DNA of 64,000 nt from JANQJA01 sp965267485 (lineage in GTDB: Bacteria > Pseudomonadota > Gammaproteobacteria > Pseudomonadales > Azotimanducaceae). The stretch is from assembly GCA_965267485.1 (NCBI GenBank), contig OZ254080.1:806001-870000 (forward strand), written 5' to 3'. Positions 43,190-52,760 of this stretch are shown here, piece by piece (position 1 is the stretch's first letter; each line of letters begins with the position of its first letter). The notes below the pieces were generated by a model that ran no database searches, had not been told where the DNA came from, and saw nothing but the letters and a program-made list of their open reading frames with translations. The translations under genes were made by a program, and so were the position numbers.

Positions 43190-44005
43190 ATGAAGTTTCT
43201 TACGGTACTGATCATCATTTTCTTCTACCGCAACTGGATAGGTGACAATCCGGTGCGGGACGCCCTGCCATTCGACCGCTGGGCCGACTGGTTTCGCGAG
43301 AATCTCGCGGCGGCCAGCGTTCGCTTCGTGCTCTGCGTCGGCATTCCCGTCGTCATTGTCGGGCTCCTCAGTGTGGAACTCTGGTACTGGATGCTGGGCC
43401 TGCCCTGGCTGATCCTCGCGATCGCCGTGATGGCGTTCTCCATCGACATTGTCGATGCGGACGCGCTGTTTGATGAGCATGCGCAGTGGCTGCAGCAACT
43501 GCCTGAGGATGCATCGCTCGACGAGGTGCGGGAGCGTCAGTCGGCGTTCAAGCTGGCCGCGGTCTACGAGGTGTTCCAGAGTCTCTACCCGGCACTGTTC
43601 TGGTTCCTCGTGCTCGGGCCGGCGGGAGCGCTCCTGTACACGCTGAGCCGGGCCTATCTCGAGCAGATGGACGAAAGCGATGCCGAGATCGACCTGGTTG
43701 ATCGCGTCGTGTACTGGCTGGAGTGGCCGGCGGCGAAGATCAACGGCTTCCTGTTTGCATTGGTGGGCCACTTCGGTGACTGCTTCGAGGAATGGTTCGG
43801 TTCCCTCTTCGACACCGAGGAGCCTGTCGGCGAGAATCTCGTGATCGCAGCCTGCGCCGCGGCCGCACACGAGGAGACGGGCGATTCCTTGCCGGAATTC
43901 GTGCGGACCAGCCAGGAACACAACAATCTGCTGAAGGATCTGCTCGGCCGCACGTCCTACGGCTGGCTCGGTCTTGCCGCGCTGGTCACGATCTTCGGCT
44001 TCTAG
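43190..44005 (+). CDS. ampE: AmpE-like regulatory membrane protein
   Basis: The 271-residue product begins MKFLTVLIIIFFYRNWIGDN and has about four membrane helices (about 5-20, 50-85, 140-165 and 250-270), with charged loops between. This gene, directly behind ampD (1 bp gap), is AmpE in gammaproteobacteria; its biochemical role is not well defined. The conserved block AVYEVFQSLYPALFWFL and LGPAGALLYTL match the family. Confidence 0.85.
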   Translation: MKFLTVLIIIFFYRNWIGDNPVRDALPFDRWADWFRENLAAASVRFVLCVGIPVVIVGLLSVELWYWMLGLPWLILAIAVMAFSIDIVDADALFDEHAQWLQQLPEDASLDEVRERQSAFKLAAVYEVFQSLYPALFWFLVLGPAGALLYTLSRAYLEQMDESDAEIDLVDRVVYWLEWPAAKINGFLFALVGHFGDCFEEWFGSLFDTEEPVGENLVIAACAAAAHEETGDSLPEFVRTSQEHNNLLKDLLGRTSYGWLGLAALVTIFGF

Positions 44006-44016
44006 GAATCCTGACC

Positions 44017-44865
44017 ATGCGCCTGGCGCTGCTATGCGTCCTGCTGGCAGGTGCGTTCTGCGCGTCTGCGGAATCCATCGTCGCCGTCGACGACGCCGGG
44101 CGCGAAGTCACGCTGCCGGCGCCCGCTGATCGTATCGTTTCGCTGTCGCCGCATCTCACCGAGATCCTGTACGAACTCGGTGTTGGCGATCGTATTGTCG
44201 GCACCGTGCGCTATGCAGACTATCCCGAGGCCGCGAAGGAGATCCCGCGGCTCGGCGATGCCTTCTCGGTCAGCGTAGAATCAGTGCTGAGCCTGCGCCC
44301 TGATATCGTGTTTGCCTGGATGACCGGCGGCGCCATGAACTCCGTCGAGCGTCTGATCGAACTGGGCGTACCGGTCTATATCAACGAGGCGCCCACGCTC
44401 GATTCGATTCCCCGCACCATGGTCGGGATGGCGCGGCTGGTTGGCCGGGAGCAAGCCGGCGAGGCCCGCGCGGCGGCGTTCCGTGAGCGGCTCGCGGCCC
44501 TCGATCACGGCGCCGGGGATGTGCGGGTGTTCTTCCAGATCTCGGATGAGCGGCTGTACACGGTGAGCGGCGATCACCTGATTGGCCAGGCGATTGGCCT
44601 GTGTGGGGGCATCAACGTCTTTCAGGCGTCACGCATCCCGGTACCGCTGGTGGGCCAGGAGGCCGTCGTGGCCGCGCAGCCCGACATCATCGTGATCACG
44701 CAGGTACCGGGCACGCCCGAGCCGCCGTGGGTCGGCAAGTGGCGTGGGCTGGCGGCGATCGACGCCGATATCGTCACCATCGACCCCAACCTGATTTCGC
44801 GTCCCGGCCCGCGCATGGCCGAGGGAATTTCGCAACTTTGTGCACTGATTGACGGGGCTCGGTGA
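44017..44865 (+). CDS. BtuF-like periplasmic cobalamin-binding protein
   Basis: The 282-residue product has a Sec signal (MRLALLCVLLAGAFCASAES) and a PF01497-type helical-backbone binding fold: APADRIVSLSPHLTEILYEL, GVGDRIVGTVRYADYP, LSLRPDIVFAWMTGG, and a second lobe with LCGGINVFQ and PDIIVITQVPG. No cognate permease or ATPase genes lie beside it, so it may work with transport proteins encoded elsewhere. Corrinoid is the likeliest ligand because a PduO-type adenosyltransferase lies 5 kb away, but haem or an iron chelate cannot be excluded. Confidence 0.78.
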   Translation: MRLALLCVLLAGAFCASAESIVAVDDAGREVTLPAPADRIVSLSPHLTEILYELGVGDRIVGTVRYADYPEAAKEIPRLGDAFSVSVESVLSLRPDIVFAWMTGGAMNSVERLIELGVPVYINEAPTLDSIPRTMVGMARLVGREQAGEARAAAFRERLAALDHGAGDVRVFFQISDERLYTVSGDHLIGQAIGLCGGINVFQASRIPVPLVGQEAVVAAQPDIIVITQVPGTPEPPWVGKWRGLAAIDADIVTIDPNLISRPGPRMAEGISQLCALIDGAR

Positions 44866-44949
44866 CATGAGCGCAGTCGGCCGGTGCTTTGGGTAGAATG
44901 ATTGCTTCGCCGGGCGTTTGATCGCCCAAATTGCCGACGGGAGGCGCAC

Positions 44950-47613
44950 GTGTCGGAAAAATCGAAAGATATCGATCCAGTCGAAACCAATGAATGGCTG
45001 GGGGCACTGAACTCGGTCATCGACGCCGATGGGGTCGAGCGGGCGCAGTTCCTGCTGCAGCGGCTCTCGGCACAGGTGACGGAGACGGGGGCGCAGAATC
45101 CCTACGCACTCACGACGCCGTACCGGAATACCATTCCCGTCGAGAAAGAGGCGCGGATGCCCGGAGACCTGTTCATGGAACGGGGGCTGCGATCACTCAT
45201 TCGCTGGAACGCGATGGCGATGGTCGTTCGTGCCAATCTCGAAGACGGCACCCTCGGCGGACATATCTCCACGTTCCAGTCGAGCGCGACGTTGTACGAC
45301 GTCGGCTTCAACTATTTCTTCCGCGCGCCGACCGACGATCACGGGGGCGATCTCGTGTATATCCAGGGTCACAGTGCGCCGGGGATTTACGCGCGGTCCT
45401 ACCTCGAGGGCAGACTCACGGAGGAGGATCTCGACAAGTTCCGGCAGGAAGCCGATGGCGACGGGCTCTCTTCGTACCCGCACCCCTGGCTGATGCCGGA
45501 CTACTGGCAGTTCCCGACCGTCTCGATGGGCCTTGGCCCGCTGCAGGCGATCTACCAGGCCCACGTGATGAAGTACCTGGGCAAGCGCGGCCTGGCCGAC
45601 CCCAAGGATCGCAAGGTGTGGTGCTTTCTCGGTGACGGCGAAATGGACGAGCCGGAGTCGATCGGCGCGCTCTCGCTCGCCGGCCGCGAGCAACTCGACA
45701 ACCTCATCTTCGTGGTCAACTGCAATCTCCAGCGCCTCGATGGCCCTGTCAGGGGCAACGGCAAGATCATTCAGGAACTCGAAGGGCTGTTCCGCGGTGC
45801 CGGCTGGAACGTCATCAAGGTGGTCTGGGGCCGCATGTGGGACCCGCTGTTCGAGAAAGACACCAAGGGTCTCATGCAGCAGCGTATGGATGAGGCGGTG
45901 GACGGCGACTACCAGAACTACAAGAGCCGTGGCGGCGGCTATACCCGCGATCACTTCTTCGGCAAGTACGATGAACTCAAGCAGATGGTCGACGATCTGT
46001 CCGATGACGACATCTATCGTCTGAACCGGGGTGGCCACGACCCCTACAAGGTCTACGCGGCCTACGCCGCGGCCACGAAGCACACCGGCCAGCCCACCGT
46101 GATTCTCGCGAAAACGGTGAAGGGCTACGGTCTCGGCCCGGCCGGCGAGGCGCAGAACATTTCGCACTCGGTGAAGAAGCTCGATATCGACGATCTGAAA
46201 GAGTTTCGTGACCGCTTCGATATACCGCTGCCGGATTCCGATCTCGAGAAAGTGCCGTACTACAAGCCCGAAGCCGACACGCCCGAGATGCGCTACCTGC
46301 GTGAGCGTCGCGAGGCACTCGGCGGGTCGCTGCCCGTTCGCAAGACGGAGTTCGAGAAGCTGGAGATTCCGGACATCGACATGTTCGATTCGGTGTTGAA
46401 GGGCAGCGGCGACCGCGAAATATCCACGACGATGGCATTCGTGCGGCTGCTGTCTTCGCTGGTGCGCGAAGATGCGATCAAGGAGCGCGTCGTGCCGATC
46501 GTGCCCGATGAGGCGCGGACTTTCGGGATGGAGGGCATGTTCCGCCAGCTCGGTATTTACTCGTCCGTGGGTCAGCTCTACGAGCCCGCCGACACCGGCC
46601 AGGTGATGTACTACCGCGAAGACGAGGACGGCCAGGTGATGGAAGAAGGCATCACCGAGGCCGGCGCGTTCTCGGCGTGGCTCAACGCGGCGACCGCCTA
46701 TGCGAACCACGGGACGACACTGATCCCGTTCTACATCTTCTACTCGATGTTCGGCTTCCAGCGGGTGGGCGACCTCACCTGGGCCGCTGGCGACATCCAG
46801 GCGCGCGGCTTTCTGATCGGCGGCACGGCGGGGCGCACAACGCTGAACGGCGAAGGGCTCCAGCATCAGGATGGTCACAGCCACATTCTGTCGAGCACGG
46901 TGCCGAACTGTATCTCCTACGACCCCACCTACGGTTACGAGCTCGCGGTGATCGTGCACCACGGCCTCAAGGAGATGTACGAGGAGCAGAAGCCGATCTT
47001 CTACTACATCACCGCCATGAACGAGAACTATGCCCAGCCGGCGATGCCTGACGGTGTCGAGACGGGGATCATCAAGGGCATGTACCGGCTGCAGAAGAAC
47101 GCCCGCAAGAACTCCAAAAAGGCGGTGCAGCTCATCGGGTCCGGCACAATCCTGCTCGAGGTCATCGAGGCGGCCTCGATCCTGAAGGAAGAGTTCGGCA
47201 TCGATGCCGATATCTGGAGCGCGACAAGCTTCACCGAGCTGCGCCGCGAAGGCCTGCGCTGCGCGCGCTGGAACATGCTGCATCCCAACGAGACGCCGAA
47301 AGTGAGCTACGTTGAGGAGTGCCTGAAGGACGCGCCCGGGCCGGTGATCGCGTCGACCGACTATATCAAGGCGTTTGCCGACCAGATTCGCGACTTCGTG
47401 CCGGGCAGCTACACCACGCTTGGCACCGATGGCTTCGGCCGAAGTGACACGCGGGCACGCCTCCGGCACTTCTTCGAGGTAGACCGCTATTTCGTGACGG
47501 TGGCAGCACTTCACGCGCTGGCGAAGGAGAACATCATCGAGACCAAAGTCGTCTCGGATGCGATCGAGAAGTTCGGCATCAATCCCGACAAGCCCGACCC
47601 CAGCCTCTCTTAA
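44950..47613 (+). CDS. aceE: Pyruvate dehydrogenase E1 component, homodimeric type
   Basis: Thiamine-diphosphate enzyme that decarboxylates pyruvate and reductively acetylates E2. The 887-residue product, the same length as E. coli AceE, contains HISTFQSSATLYDVGFN, the ThDP motif beginning FLGDGEMDEPES, NCNLQRLDGPVRGNGK, and the C-terminal domain. The GTG at 44950 has GGGAGG 5-10 bp before it and gives MSEKSKDIDPVETNEWL. aceF begins 10 bp after the stop. No pdhR homologue or lpd is adjacent. Confidence 0.97.
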   Translation: MSEKSKDIDPVETNEWLGALNSVIDADGVERAQFLLQRLSAQVTETGAQNPYALTTPYRNTIPVEKEARMPGDLFMERGLRSLIRWNAMAMVVRANLEDGTLGGHISTFQSSATLYDVGFNYFFRAPTDDHGGDLVYIQGHSAPGIYARSYLEGRLTEEDLDKFRQEADGDGLSSYPHPWLMPDYWQFPTVSMGLGPLQAIYQAHVMKYLGKRGLADPKDRKVWCFLGDGEMDEPESIGALSLAGREQLDNLIFVVNCNLQRLDGPVRGNGKIIQELEGLFRGAGWNVIKVVWGRMWDPLFEKDTKGLMQQRMDEAVDGDYQNYKSRGGGYTRDHFFGKYDELKQMVDDLSDDDIYRLNRGGHDPYKVYAAYAAATKHTGQPTVILAKTVKGYGLGPAGEAQNISHSVKKLDIDDLKEFRDRFDIPLPDSDLEKVPYYKPEADTPEMRYLRERREALGGSLPVRKTEFEKLEIPDIDMFDSVLKGSGDREISTTMAFVRLLSSLVREDAIKERVVPIVPDEARTFGMEGMFRQLGIYSSVGQLYEPADTGQVMYYREDEDGQVMEEGITEAGAFSAWLNAATAYANHGTTLIPFYIFYSMFGFQRVGDLTWAAGDIQARGFLIGGTAGRTTLNGEGLQHQDGHSHILSSTVPNCISYDPTYGYELAVIVHHGLKEMYEEQKPIFYYITAMNENYAQPAMPDGVETGIIKGMYRLQKNARKNSKKAVQLIGSGTILLEVIEAASILKEEFGIDADIWSATSFTELRREGLRCARWNMLHPNETPKVSYVEECLKDAPGPVIASTDYIKAFADQIRDFVPGSYTTLGTDGFGRSDTRARLRHFFEVDRYFVTVAALHALAKENIIETKVVSDAIEKFGINPDKPDPSLS

Positions 47614-47623
47614 GGAATCGCTC

Positions 47624-49315
47624 ATGGCTAAAGAAGTTCTGGTGCCCGATGTAGGTGACGCGGCCGAGGTCGAGGTCATCGAAATCCTTGTGGCCGTGGG
47701 CGATACCGTCAAGGCGGATGACTCGCTCATCGTGCTCGAGTCCGACAAGGCGAGCATGGAGATTCCGGCGCCCGAAGGGGGCAAGGTCACATCCATCGCG
47801 GTCTCGGTGGGCGATCAGGTCGACGAGGGTGACCTGATTCTCGAACTTGAAATCGACGGGGACGATAGCGGTGATGACGGCGGCGACGAGAAGGCCGCAT
47901 CTGATGATGCCGCTGATGAAGCCGGGTCGACGGACGACGGGGCCGATGAGGACGCTGATGGTGCCGATGAGAACGCGGACGATGACGGCGAAGCAGATGA
48001 TGGCGGCGATGGTGAGGAGCGCGAGGAAACCGTTGTCGTTCCGGACGTGGGCGATGCCGACGAGATCACCGTCACGGAGATTCTGGTCAAGGTCGGCGAT
48101 ACGCTGAAAGTCGATGACTCAACGGTCGTGCTCGAGTCCGACAAGGCCAGTATGGAGATCCCGTCGCCCCATGAAGGTGTCGTTACCGAGATTGTCGTCA
48201 AGGAAGGCGATGAGGTTGGTGAGGGCGATGCGCTCCTCAAGATGACGGTCAAGGGCGATGGTGCAAAAGCAACAGCGAAAGCCGACAGGACCGAAGACAA
48301 CGACACCGAAGAGAAGGAAGGCAAGACAGAGAAGCCGCAGAAGCAATCCGGCTCGAAGCAGGAAGAAACGTCCGGGGGTCGTTCCGGTGCCGACGACTCA
48401 GCGCCTGCCGCCGACAGCAAGAATGTCCACGCGGGGCCGGCCGTTCGCAAGCAGGCCCGGGAGTACGGCGTCGACCTGGGCGACGTCAAGGGCACGGGCC
48501 GCAAGGGCCGTATCCTCAAGGAAGACGTCCAGCAGTTCGTCAAAGACCGTCTGGCGAAAGGCGATGGCGACGGCGGCAGCGGCATTCCAAAGATGCCATC
48601 GGTCGACTTCTCGAAGTTCGGCGAGGTCAGCACCGAGGCCCTTTCCCGCATTCGCAAGTCCAGCGCGCGCAACCTCCATCGCAGCTGGCTCAACGTGCCG
48701 CACGTCACGCAGTTCGACGAGGCCGACATCACTGAACTCGAGACGTTCCGCAAGCAGCAGAACAAGGAGCTCGAGCGCGAGGGCAAGAAGCTCACGCCGC
48801 TCGCGTTCCTCGTCAAGGCGTGTGCGCATGCGCTGGGGCAGTTCCCCCACTTCAACGCATCGCTCGATGAAGGGATCGAGAACTACATCATCAAGCACTA
48901 CTACCACATCGGCATTGCCGTCGACACCGACGACGGCCTGGTTGTGCCGGTGATTCGGGATGCCGACAAGAAGGGCGTCCTCGAGATCGCCGAAGAGACG
49001 TCCGTCCTCGCCGAAAAGGCGAGGGACAAGAAACTGCCGCTCGATGCCATGCAGGGTGCAACGTTCTCGATCTCGAGCCTTGGCGGCATCGGTGGTACCG
49101 CATTCACCCCGATCGTGAATGCGCCAGAGGTCGCCATCCTCGGCGTTTCACGTTCGAAGGTGGCACCCGTCTACGATGGCAAGGAGTTCCAGCCGCGAAC
49201 GATGCTGCCGCTGTCGCTCTCCTACGATCATCGGGCGATTGATGGCGCCGAGGCGGCGCGATTCATCACGTACCTGTCGGCCCTGCTGAGTGACGTCAGG
49301 CGCCTGATTCTCTAG
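47624..49315 (+). CDS. aceF: Pyruvate dehydrogenase E2 (dihydrolipoyl acetyltransferase)
   Basis: The 563-residue product has two lipoyl domains, each with an ESDKASMEIP motif (lipoylated K42 and K174), a peripheral-subunit binding domain (about 272-310: AGPAVRKQAREYGVDLGDVK), and a catalytic domain ending SLSYDHRAIDGAEAARF (H536, D540). The linker between the lipoyl domains (about 79-133) is almost purely Asp/Glu/Gly/Ala/Ser instead of the usual Ala/Pro-rich swinging arm. The third linker is also charged. Translation starts at ATG 47624 with AAGGAA 7 bp before. lpd is not in the window. Confidence 0.96.
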   Translation: MAKEVLVPDVGDAAEVEVIEILVAVGDTVKADDSLIVLESDKASMEIPAPEGGKVTSIAVSVGDQVDEGDLILELEIDGDDSGDDGGDEKAASDDAADEAGSTDDGADEDADGADENADDDGEADDGGDGEEREETVVVPDVGDADEITVTEILVKVGDTLKVDDSTVVLESDKASMEIPSPHEGVVTEIVVKEGDEVGEGDALLKMTVKGDGAKATAKADRTEDNDTEEKEGKTEKPQKQSGSKQEETSGGRSGADDSAPAADSKNVHAGPAVRKQAREYGVDLGDVKGTGRKGRILKEDVQQFVKDRLAKGDGDGGSGIPKMPSVDFSKFGEVSTEALSRIRKSSARNLHRSWLNVPHVTQFDEADITELETFRKQQNKELEREGKKLTPLAFLVKACAHALGQFPHFNASLDEGIENYIIKHYYHIGIAVDTDDGLVVPVIRDADKKGVLEIAEETSVLAEKARDKKLPLDAMQGATFSISSLGGIGGTAFTPIVNAPEVAILGVSRSKVAPVYDGKEFQPRTMLPLSLSYDHRAIDGAEAARFITYLSALLSDVRRLIL

Positions 49316-49320
49316 ATTCG

Positions 49321-49875
49321 CTAGCCCTTCTGCCAGAGGACTTCGGGCGTTTCGCTGACGCGTGCGCAATGGCGTGCCGCCACGAACAGGAAGTCCGACA
49401 GCCGGTTCAGGTACCTGAGGCCCTCCGGGTTCACCGTCTCTGATCGGGAGAGATGCACGAGCCGGCGTTCGGCGCGGCGGCAAACCGAGCGTGCGAGGTG
49501 GATCGAGGCAATGAGCTGTGAACCACCGGGCAGGATGAAGTTCTCCAGCGGGGCGAGTTCCGCGTTCATCTCGTCAAGCTTCACCTCGATCGCCTCGACG
49601 TGACGCGGCTCGATGAGTTCAAAACCGGGAATCGACACCTCGCCGCCCAGATCGAAGATGCGATGCTGCTGGGCCCGCAGAAAGTCGGCCACGTCGTCGA
49701 GTGCCGTCTCACTGCCGAGACCCTCGACAATCATGCCGATCCAGCTGTTCAGCTCGTCGATATCCCCCATCGCCTCGACGCGCGGTGCATCCTTGTCGAT
49801 GCGGTTACCGTCCCCGAGCCCGGTCTCGCCCTGGTCTCCGGTCTTCGTGTAGATCTTGCTCAGGCGTTTGCCCAC
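49321..49875 (-). CDS. PduO-type ATP:cob(I)alamin adenosyltransferase
   Basis: Makes adenosylcobalamin. The 184-residue product shows the family pattern KIYTKTGDQGETGLGDGNR, VEAMGDIDELNSWIG, HLARSVCRRAERRLV and YLNRLSDFLFVAAR. It starts with a GTG 1 bp after the stop of the preceding degenerate GGDEF gene, suggesting translational coupling. Convergent with aceF (5 bp gap). Confidence 0.93.
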   Translation of the reverse strand: MGKRLSKIYTKTGDQGETGLGDGNRIDKDAPRVEAMGDIDELNSWIGMIVEGLGSETALDDVADFLRAQQHRIFDLGGEVSIPGFELIEPRHVEAIEVKLDEMNAELAPLENFILPGGSQLIASIHLARSVCRRAERRLVHLSRSETVNPEGLRYLNRLSDFLFVAARHCARVSETPEVLWQKG

Positions 49876-49876
49876 T

Positions 49877-50824
49877 TCATTCCACCTCGGTCAGCAAAGT
49901 GACGTTGATCTGTTGTGTCTTCGAGGCGTTCGACAATCCTTCCCGCGCTGTTCGCACCATGCGATCTGGCAGCGGCGGGCCGTTCTCGGCATGGCTCGCG
50001 CAGATGCTCATGGCGATATCGGTATCGAGGTACCCCACCGAGGTGCGGTAGCTCTTGAGCCTGATGCCATCGAAGATGCGCTGGTAGCACTCGGCGGTAC
50101 AGTGTTCCACCGAGGGCTGAACCAGAATCAGTGCGAACAGCCCGTCCTCGAAGTAGGTCACCGTATCCATCGGTCGCACCAGCGAGTTGAGCCGCTCGGC
50201 GATGGCCTGCATCAGTTCGTCGGCAATCTTGTTGTCGTACTGCTCGATGAGGGCATCGCGGTTGTCGACGCTGATCAGTAGTACGCACACGGCGCCGCCC
50301 CGGCTCTCTATCTGGGCAATCGAATCCTCGAGCGTCAGCATGGCCATCTTGTGATTGCCGAGGCCGGTCAGCGGGTCGAGCAGTTGGCCGTCGAGCAGGA
50401 TCTCGCGTTCACGTTCGAGCTGCACCTTGTGCAGGATGATTTCATTCATGCCCTGGGAAAGTCTCGCTCCAGCGGTGGCGACGGCCGGGAGCGTGTCGAG
50501 ACGATCCCGTGAGACGAAGGCATCGATCTCGGCACCGTGGGCCTCGCTGATCTCGGGCGTCATCTCGTCGCCGACGAGGATGATGTAGGTGAAGCGGTCA
50601 GCCTCTTCGTCGACATCCCGGATCATCTCGGCGAGATCGGCGCCATCCATGTCTTCGAGTGCCGACTCGATGACCACGAGGCGCGCCGGGGATGATTCGA
50701 TCGCCTGCATCGCATTTGCGCCGCTGGTGCAGACCCGCTGTGACGTAAATGCGGCCAGCAGCGGTTCGTAGCGGTCGACGGGTGCGTCGGCGGGTTTCAC
50801 GATGACGATCGGCTGCTGGTACAT
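49877..50824 (-). CDS. Pseudo-receiver / degenerate GGDEF protein
   Basis: The 315-residue product has a REC-like N-terminal domain (about 1-125), a short helix and a GGDEF-like domain (about 145-300; LLDGQLLDPLTGLGNHKMA is a clear GGDEF opening). Both look catalytically dead. In the receiver the phospho-Asp is Glu (VVIESALEDMDG, E53), the acidic pair is replaced (IVIVKPAD) and the conserved Lys is absent (AFVSRD). The active-site motif GGDEF reads EDGLF. It is divergent from yajQ (66 bp apart) and coupled to a PduO-type gene. A signalling or scaffold role through protein contact or nucleotide sensing is inferred. Confidence 0.75.
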   Translation of the reverse strand: MYQQPIVIVKPADAPVDRYEPLLAAFTSQRVCTSGANAMQAIESSPARLVVIESALEDMDGADLAEMIRDVDEEADRFTYIILVGDEMTPEISEAHGAEIDAFVSRDRLDTLPAVATAGARLSQGMNEIILHKVQLEREREILLDGQLLDPLTGLGNHKMAMLTLEDSIAQIESRGGAVCVLLISVDNRDALIEQYDNKIADELMQAIAERLNSLVRPMDTVTYFEDGLFALILVQPSVEHCTAECYQRIFDGIRLKSYRTSVGYLDTDIAMSICASHAENGPPLPDRMVRTAREGLSNASKTQQINVTLLTEVE

Positions 50825-50890
50825 ACCCCGGGAAAACGACTAAGATTGCGGGCTCGATCGAATCCTAAGGCCTTGAGGGGGTAATTGCAC

Positions 50891-51373
50891 ATGCCATCTT
50901 TTGATGTCGTTTCCGAGGTCGACCTGCACGAGGTGAGCAACGCGGTGGATCAGGCCAACCGGGAGCTTGGCACCCGCTTCGACTTCAAGGGAGTCAATGC
51001 AAAATTCGAGCGTAACGATGCCGAGATCAGGATGACGGCAGAGGCGGATATCCAGCTCACGCAGATGCTCGACATCCTGCAGAACAAGCTGGCCAAGCGC
51101 GGCGTTGATATCAAGGTGCTCGAGGTCGGCGACCCGGAGCCGAGTGGCAAGCTCATGCACCAGACGGCGACCGTCCGTCAGGGAATCGACAGCGACCAGG
51201 CGCGCAAGATCGTCAAGCTCATCAAGGATCAGAAGATGAAAGTGCAGTCGGCGATCCAGGGTGAGAAGGTGCGGGTCACCGGCAAAAAGCGCGATGACCT
51301 GCAGAGCGCGATCGCGTTGCTGAAGGAAACCGATATCGGGCTGCCGCTGCAGTTCAACAACTTCAGAGACTAG
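50891..51373 (+). CDS. yajQ: YajQ-family nucleotide-binding protein
   Basis: The 160-residue product begins MPSFDVVSEVDLHEVSNAV and has two ferredoxin-like repeats: DFKGVNAKFERNDAEIRMTA and KMKVQSAIQGEKVRVTGKKR then DDLQSAIALLKE. YajQ homologues bind c-di-GMP in Xanthomonas; elsewhere roles are less certain. GAGGGG lies 10 bp before the ATG at 50891. It is divergent from a degenerate GGDEF protein and followed by ampG (25 bp). Confidence 0.93.
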   Translation: MPSFDVVSEVDLHEVSNAVDQANRELGTRFDFKGVNAKFERNDAEIRMTAEADIQLTQMLDILQNKLAKRGVDIKVLEVGDPEPSGKLMHQTATVRQGIDSDQARKIVKLIKDQKMKVQSAIQGEKVRVTGKKRDDLQSAIALLKETDIGLPLQFNNFRD

Positions 51374-51398
51374 CCCCGCGCCGCAGCGCCCACCTCTC

Positions 51399-52760
51399 AT
51401 GGCGGACACCCGCGAGTCCATAAGCTGGCGTGAAGCGCTGCTGATTTACACGCACCCCCGGGTCATTGCGATGGCCTTTCTGGGCTTTTCTGCGGGGCTG
51501 CCCTTTCTGCTGGTTTTCTCGACGCTGACGGCGTGGCTGCGTGACGCTGACGTCTCCCGCAGCGCCATCGGCTTCTTCGCCTGGGTCGGGATCACCTACT
51601 CCATCAAGGTGCTGTGGGCACCGGTGATCGATCGGCTTCGACTGCCGCTGCTGACCCGCGCATTCGGGCGACGTCGCGGCTGGATGCTCATGGGGCAGAT
51701 CGGCATTGGCGCGGGGCTGTTTGCGATGTCGTTCATCGGGCCTGACAGCCTGCTGCCGCTTTCGCTCTGCGCCTTGCTTGTGGCGTTCTCATCCGCGACG
51801 CAGGATATCTCCATCGATGCCTACCGCATCGAGGCCGTGATCGACGAATATCAGGGCGCGATGTCGGCCAGCTACATTTTCGGCTACCGCATTGCGCTGC
51901 TGGTGGCGGGGGCGGGCGCGCTGTATCTCGCGGAATGGTTCAGCTGGGTGGCGGCATACCAGGTCATGGCGCTGCTCGTCGGTATCGGTGTCCTGACCGT
52001 ACTGCTGATCCGCGAACCGGATCATGCGAAAGCCGACGAGGCCAGGGCGACTGAGCAGCGAGTCGTCGACTTTCTCGTGCGATCAGCGCACCAGCCCGAG
52101 TGGTTGCGACAGGCGCAGGCCTGGTTCATTGGCGCCGTCGTCTGTCCGTTTGTCGACTTCTTCCAGCGCAACGGCCGCTTTGCACTTGTCATGTTGCTGT
52201 TCATTGCGGTGTTCCGGCTGAGCGATATCGCAATGGGCATCATGGCGAACCCCTTCTATCTCGATATGGGCTACACGAAGACCGACATCGCCAACGTCGC
52301 GAAGGTCTTCGGGTTCTTCATGTCCATTGCGGGTTCTGCGCTGTGCGGCGTGCTTGTGGTGAAGTGGGGGATCTTCCGCCCGCTGTTGCTTGGCGCGGTG
52401 CTGGTCGCGGTCACCAACCTGCTGTTTGCGGCGCTCGCGCTGCTGCCGCGTGAGATCGCCTACCTTGCGGTCGTGATCAGCGCGGACAACATCAGCGGCG
52501 GGATCGCCGCGACCGCGTTCATCGCCTACCTGTCGAGCCTCACCAACCGGGCCTATACCGCGACGCAATACGCGCTGTTCAGTTCGCTGATGACGCTGCC
52601 GGGCAAGTTCATCAGCGGATTCTCGGGCCTCGTCGTCGACGGCTACGGCTACTTCATCTTTTTCGTCTGTGCTGCGGCCATCGGGTTGCCGGCGATCATT
52701 CTGGTGCTGGTACTGATGCGTCGCGAGGCGCGCAGGCCGCCTGATACGACGCCTGCGTGA
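51399..52760 (+). CDS. ampG: AmpG-type muropeptide permease
   Basis: A 453-residue MFS transporter with 12 or more helices. SAGLPFLLVFSTLTAWLRDA, IKVLWAPVIDRLRLP, GRRRGWMLMGQIGI and SSATQDISIDAYRIE match AmpG, the inner-membrane importer of anhydromuropeptides. It complements ampD and ampE at 42.6-44 kb. The 3' end overlaps the convergent DUF2723 gene by 65 bp. Confidence 0.92.
   Translation: MADTRESISWREALLIYTHPRVIAMAFLGFSAGLPFLLVFSTLTAWLRDADVSRSAIGFFAWVGITYSIKVLWAPVIDRLRLPLLTRAFGRRRGWMLMGQIGIGAGLFAMSFIGPDSLLPLSLCALLVAFSSATQDISIDAYRIEAVIDEYQGAMSASYIFGYRIALLVAGAGALYLAEWFSWVAAYQVMALLVGIGVLTVLLIREPDHAKADEARATEQRVVDFLVRSAHQPEWLRQAQAWFIGAVVCPFVDFFQRNGRFALVMLLFIAVFRLSDIAMGIMANPFYLDMGYTKTDIANVAKVFGFFMSIAGSALCGVLVVKWGIFRPLLLGAVLVAVTNLLFAALALLPREIAYLAVVISADNISGGIAATAFIAYLSSLTNRAYTATQYALFSSLMTLPGKFISGFSGLVVDGYGYFIFFVCAAAIGLPAIILVLVLMRREARRPPDTTPA

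Noticed and set aside
45193..47796. 867-residue open frame on the minus strand
   Set aside because: Antisense of aceE in high-GC DNA; composition and motifs belong to aceE on the plus strand.
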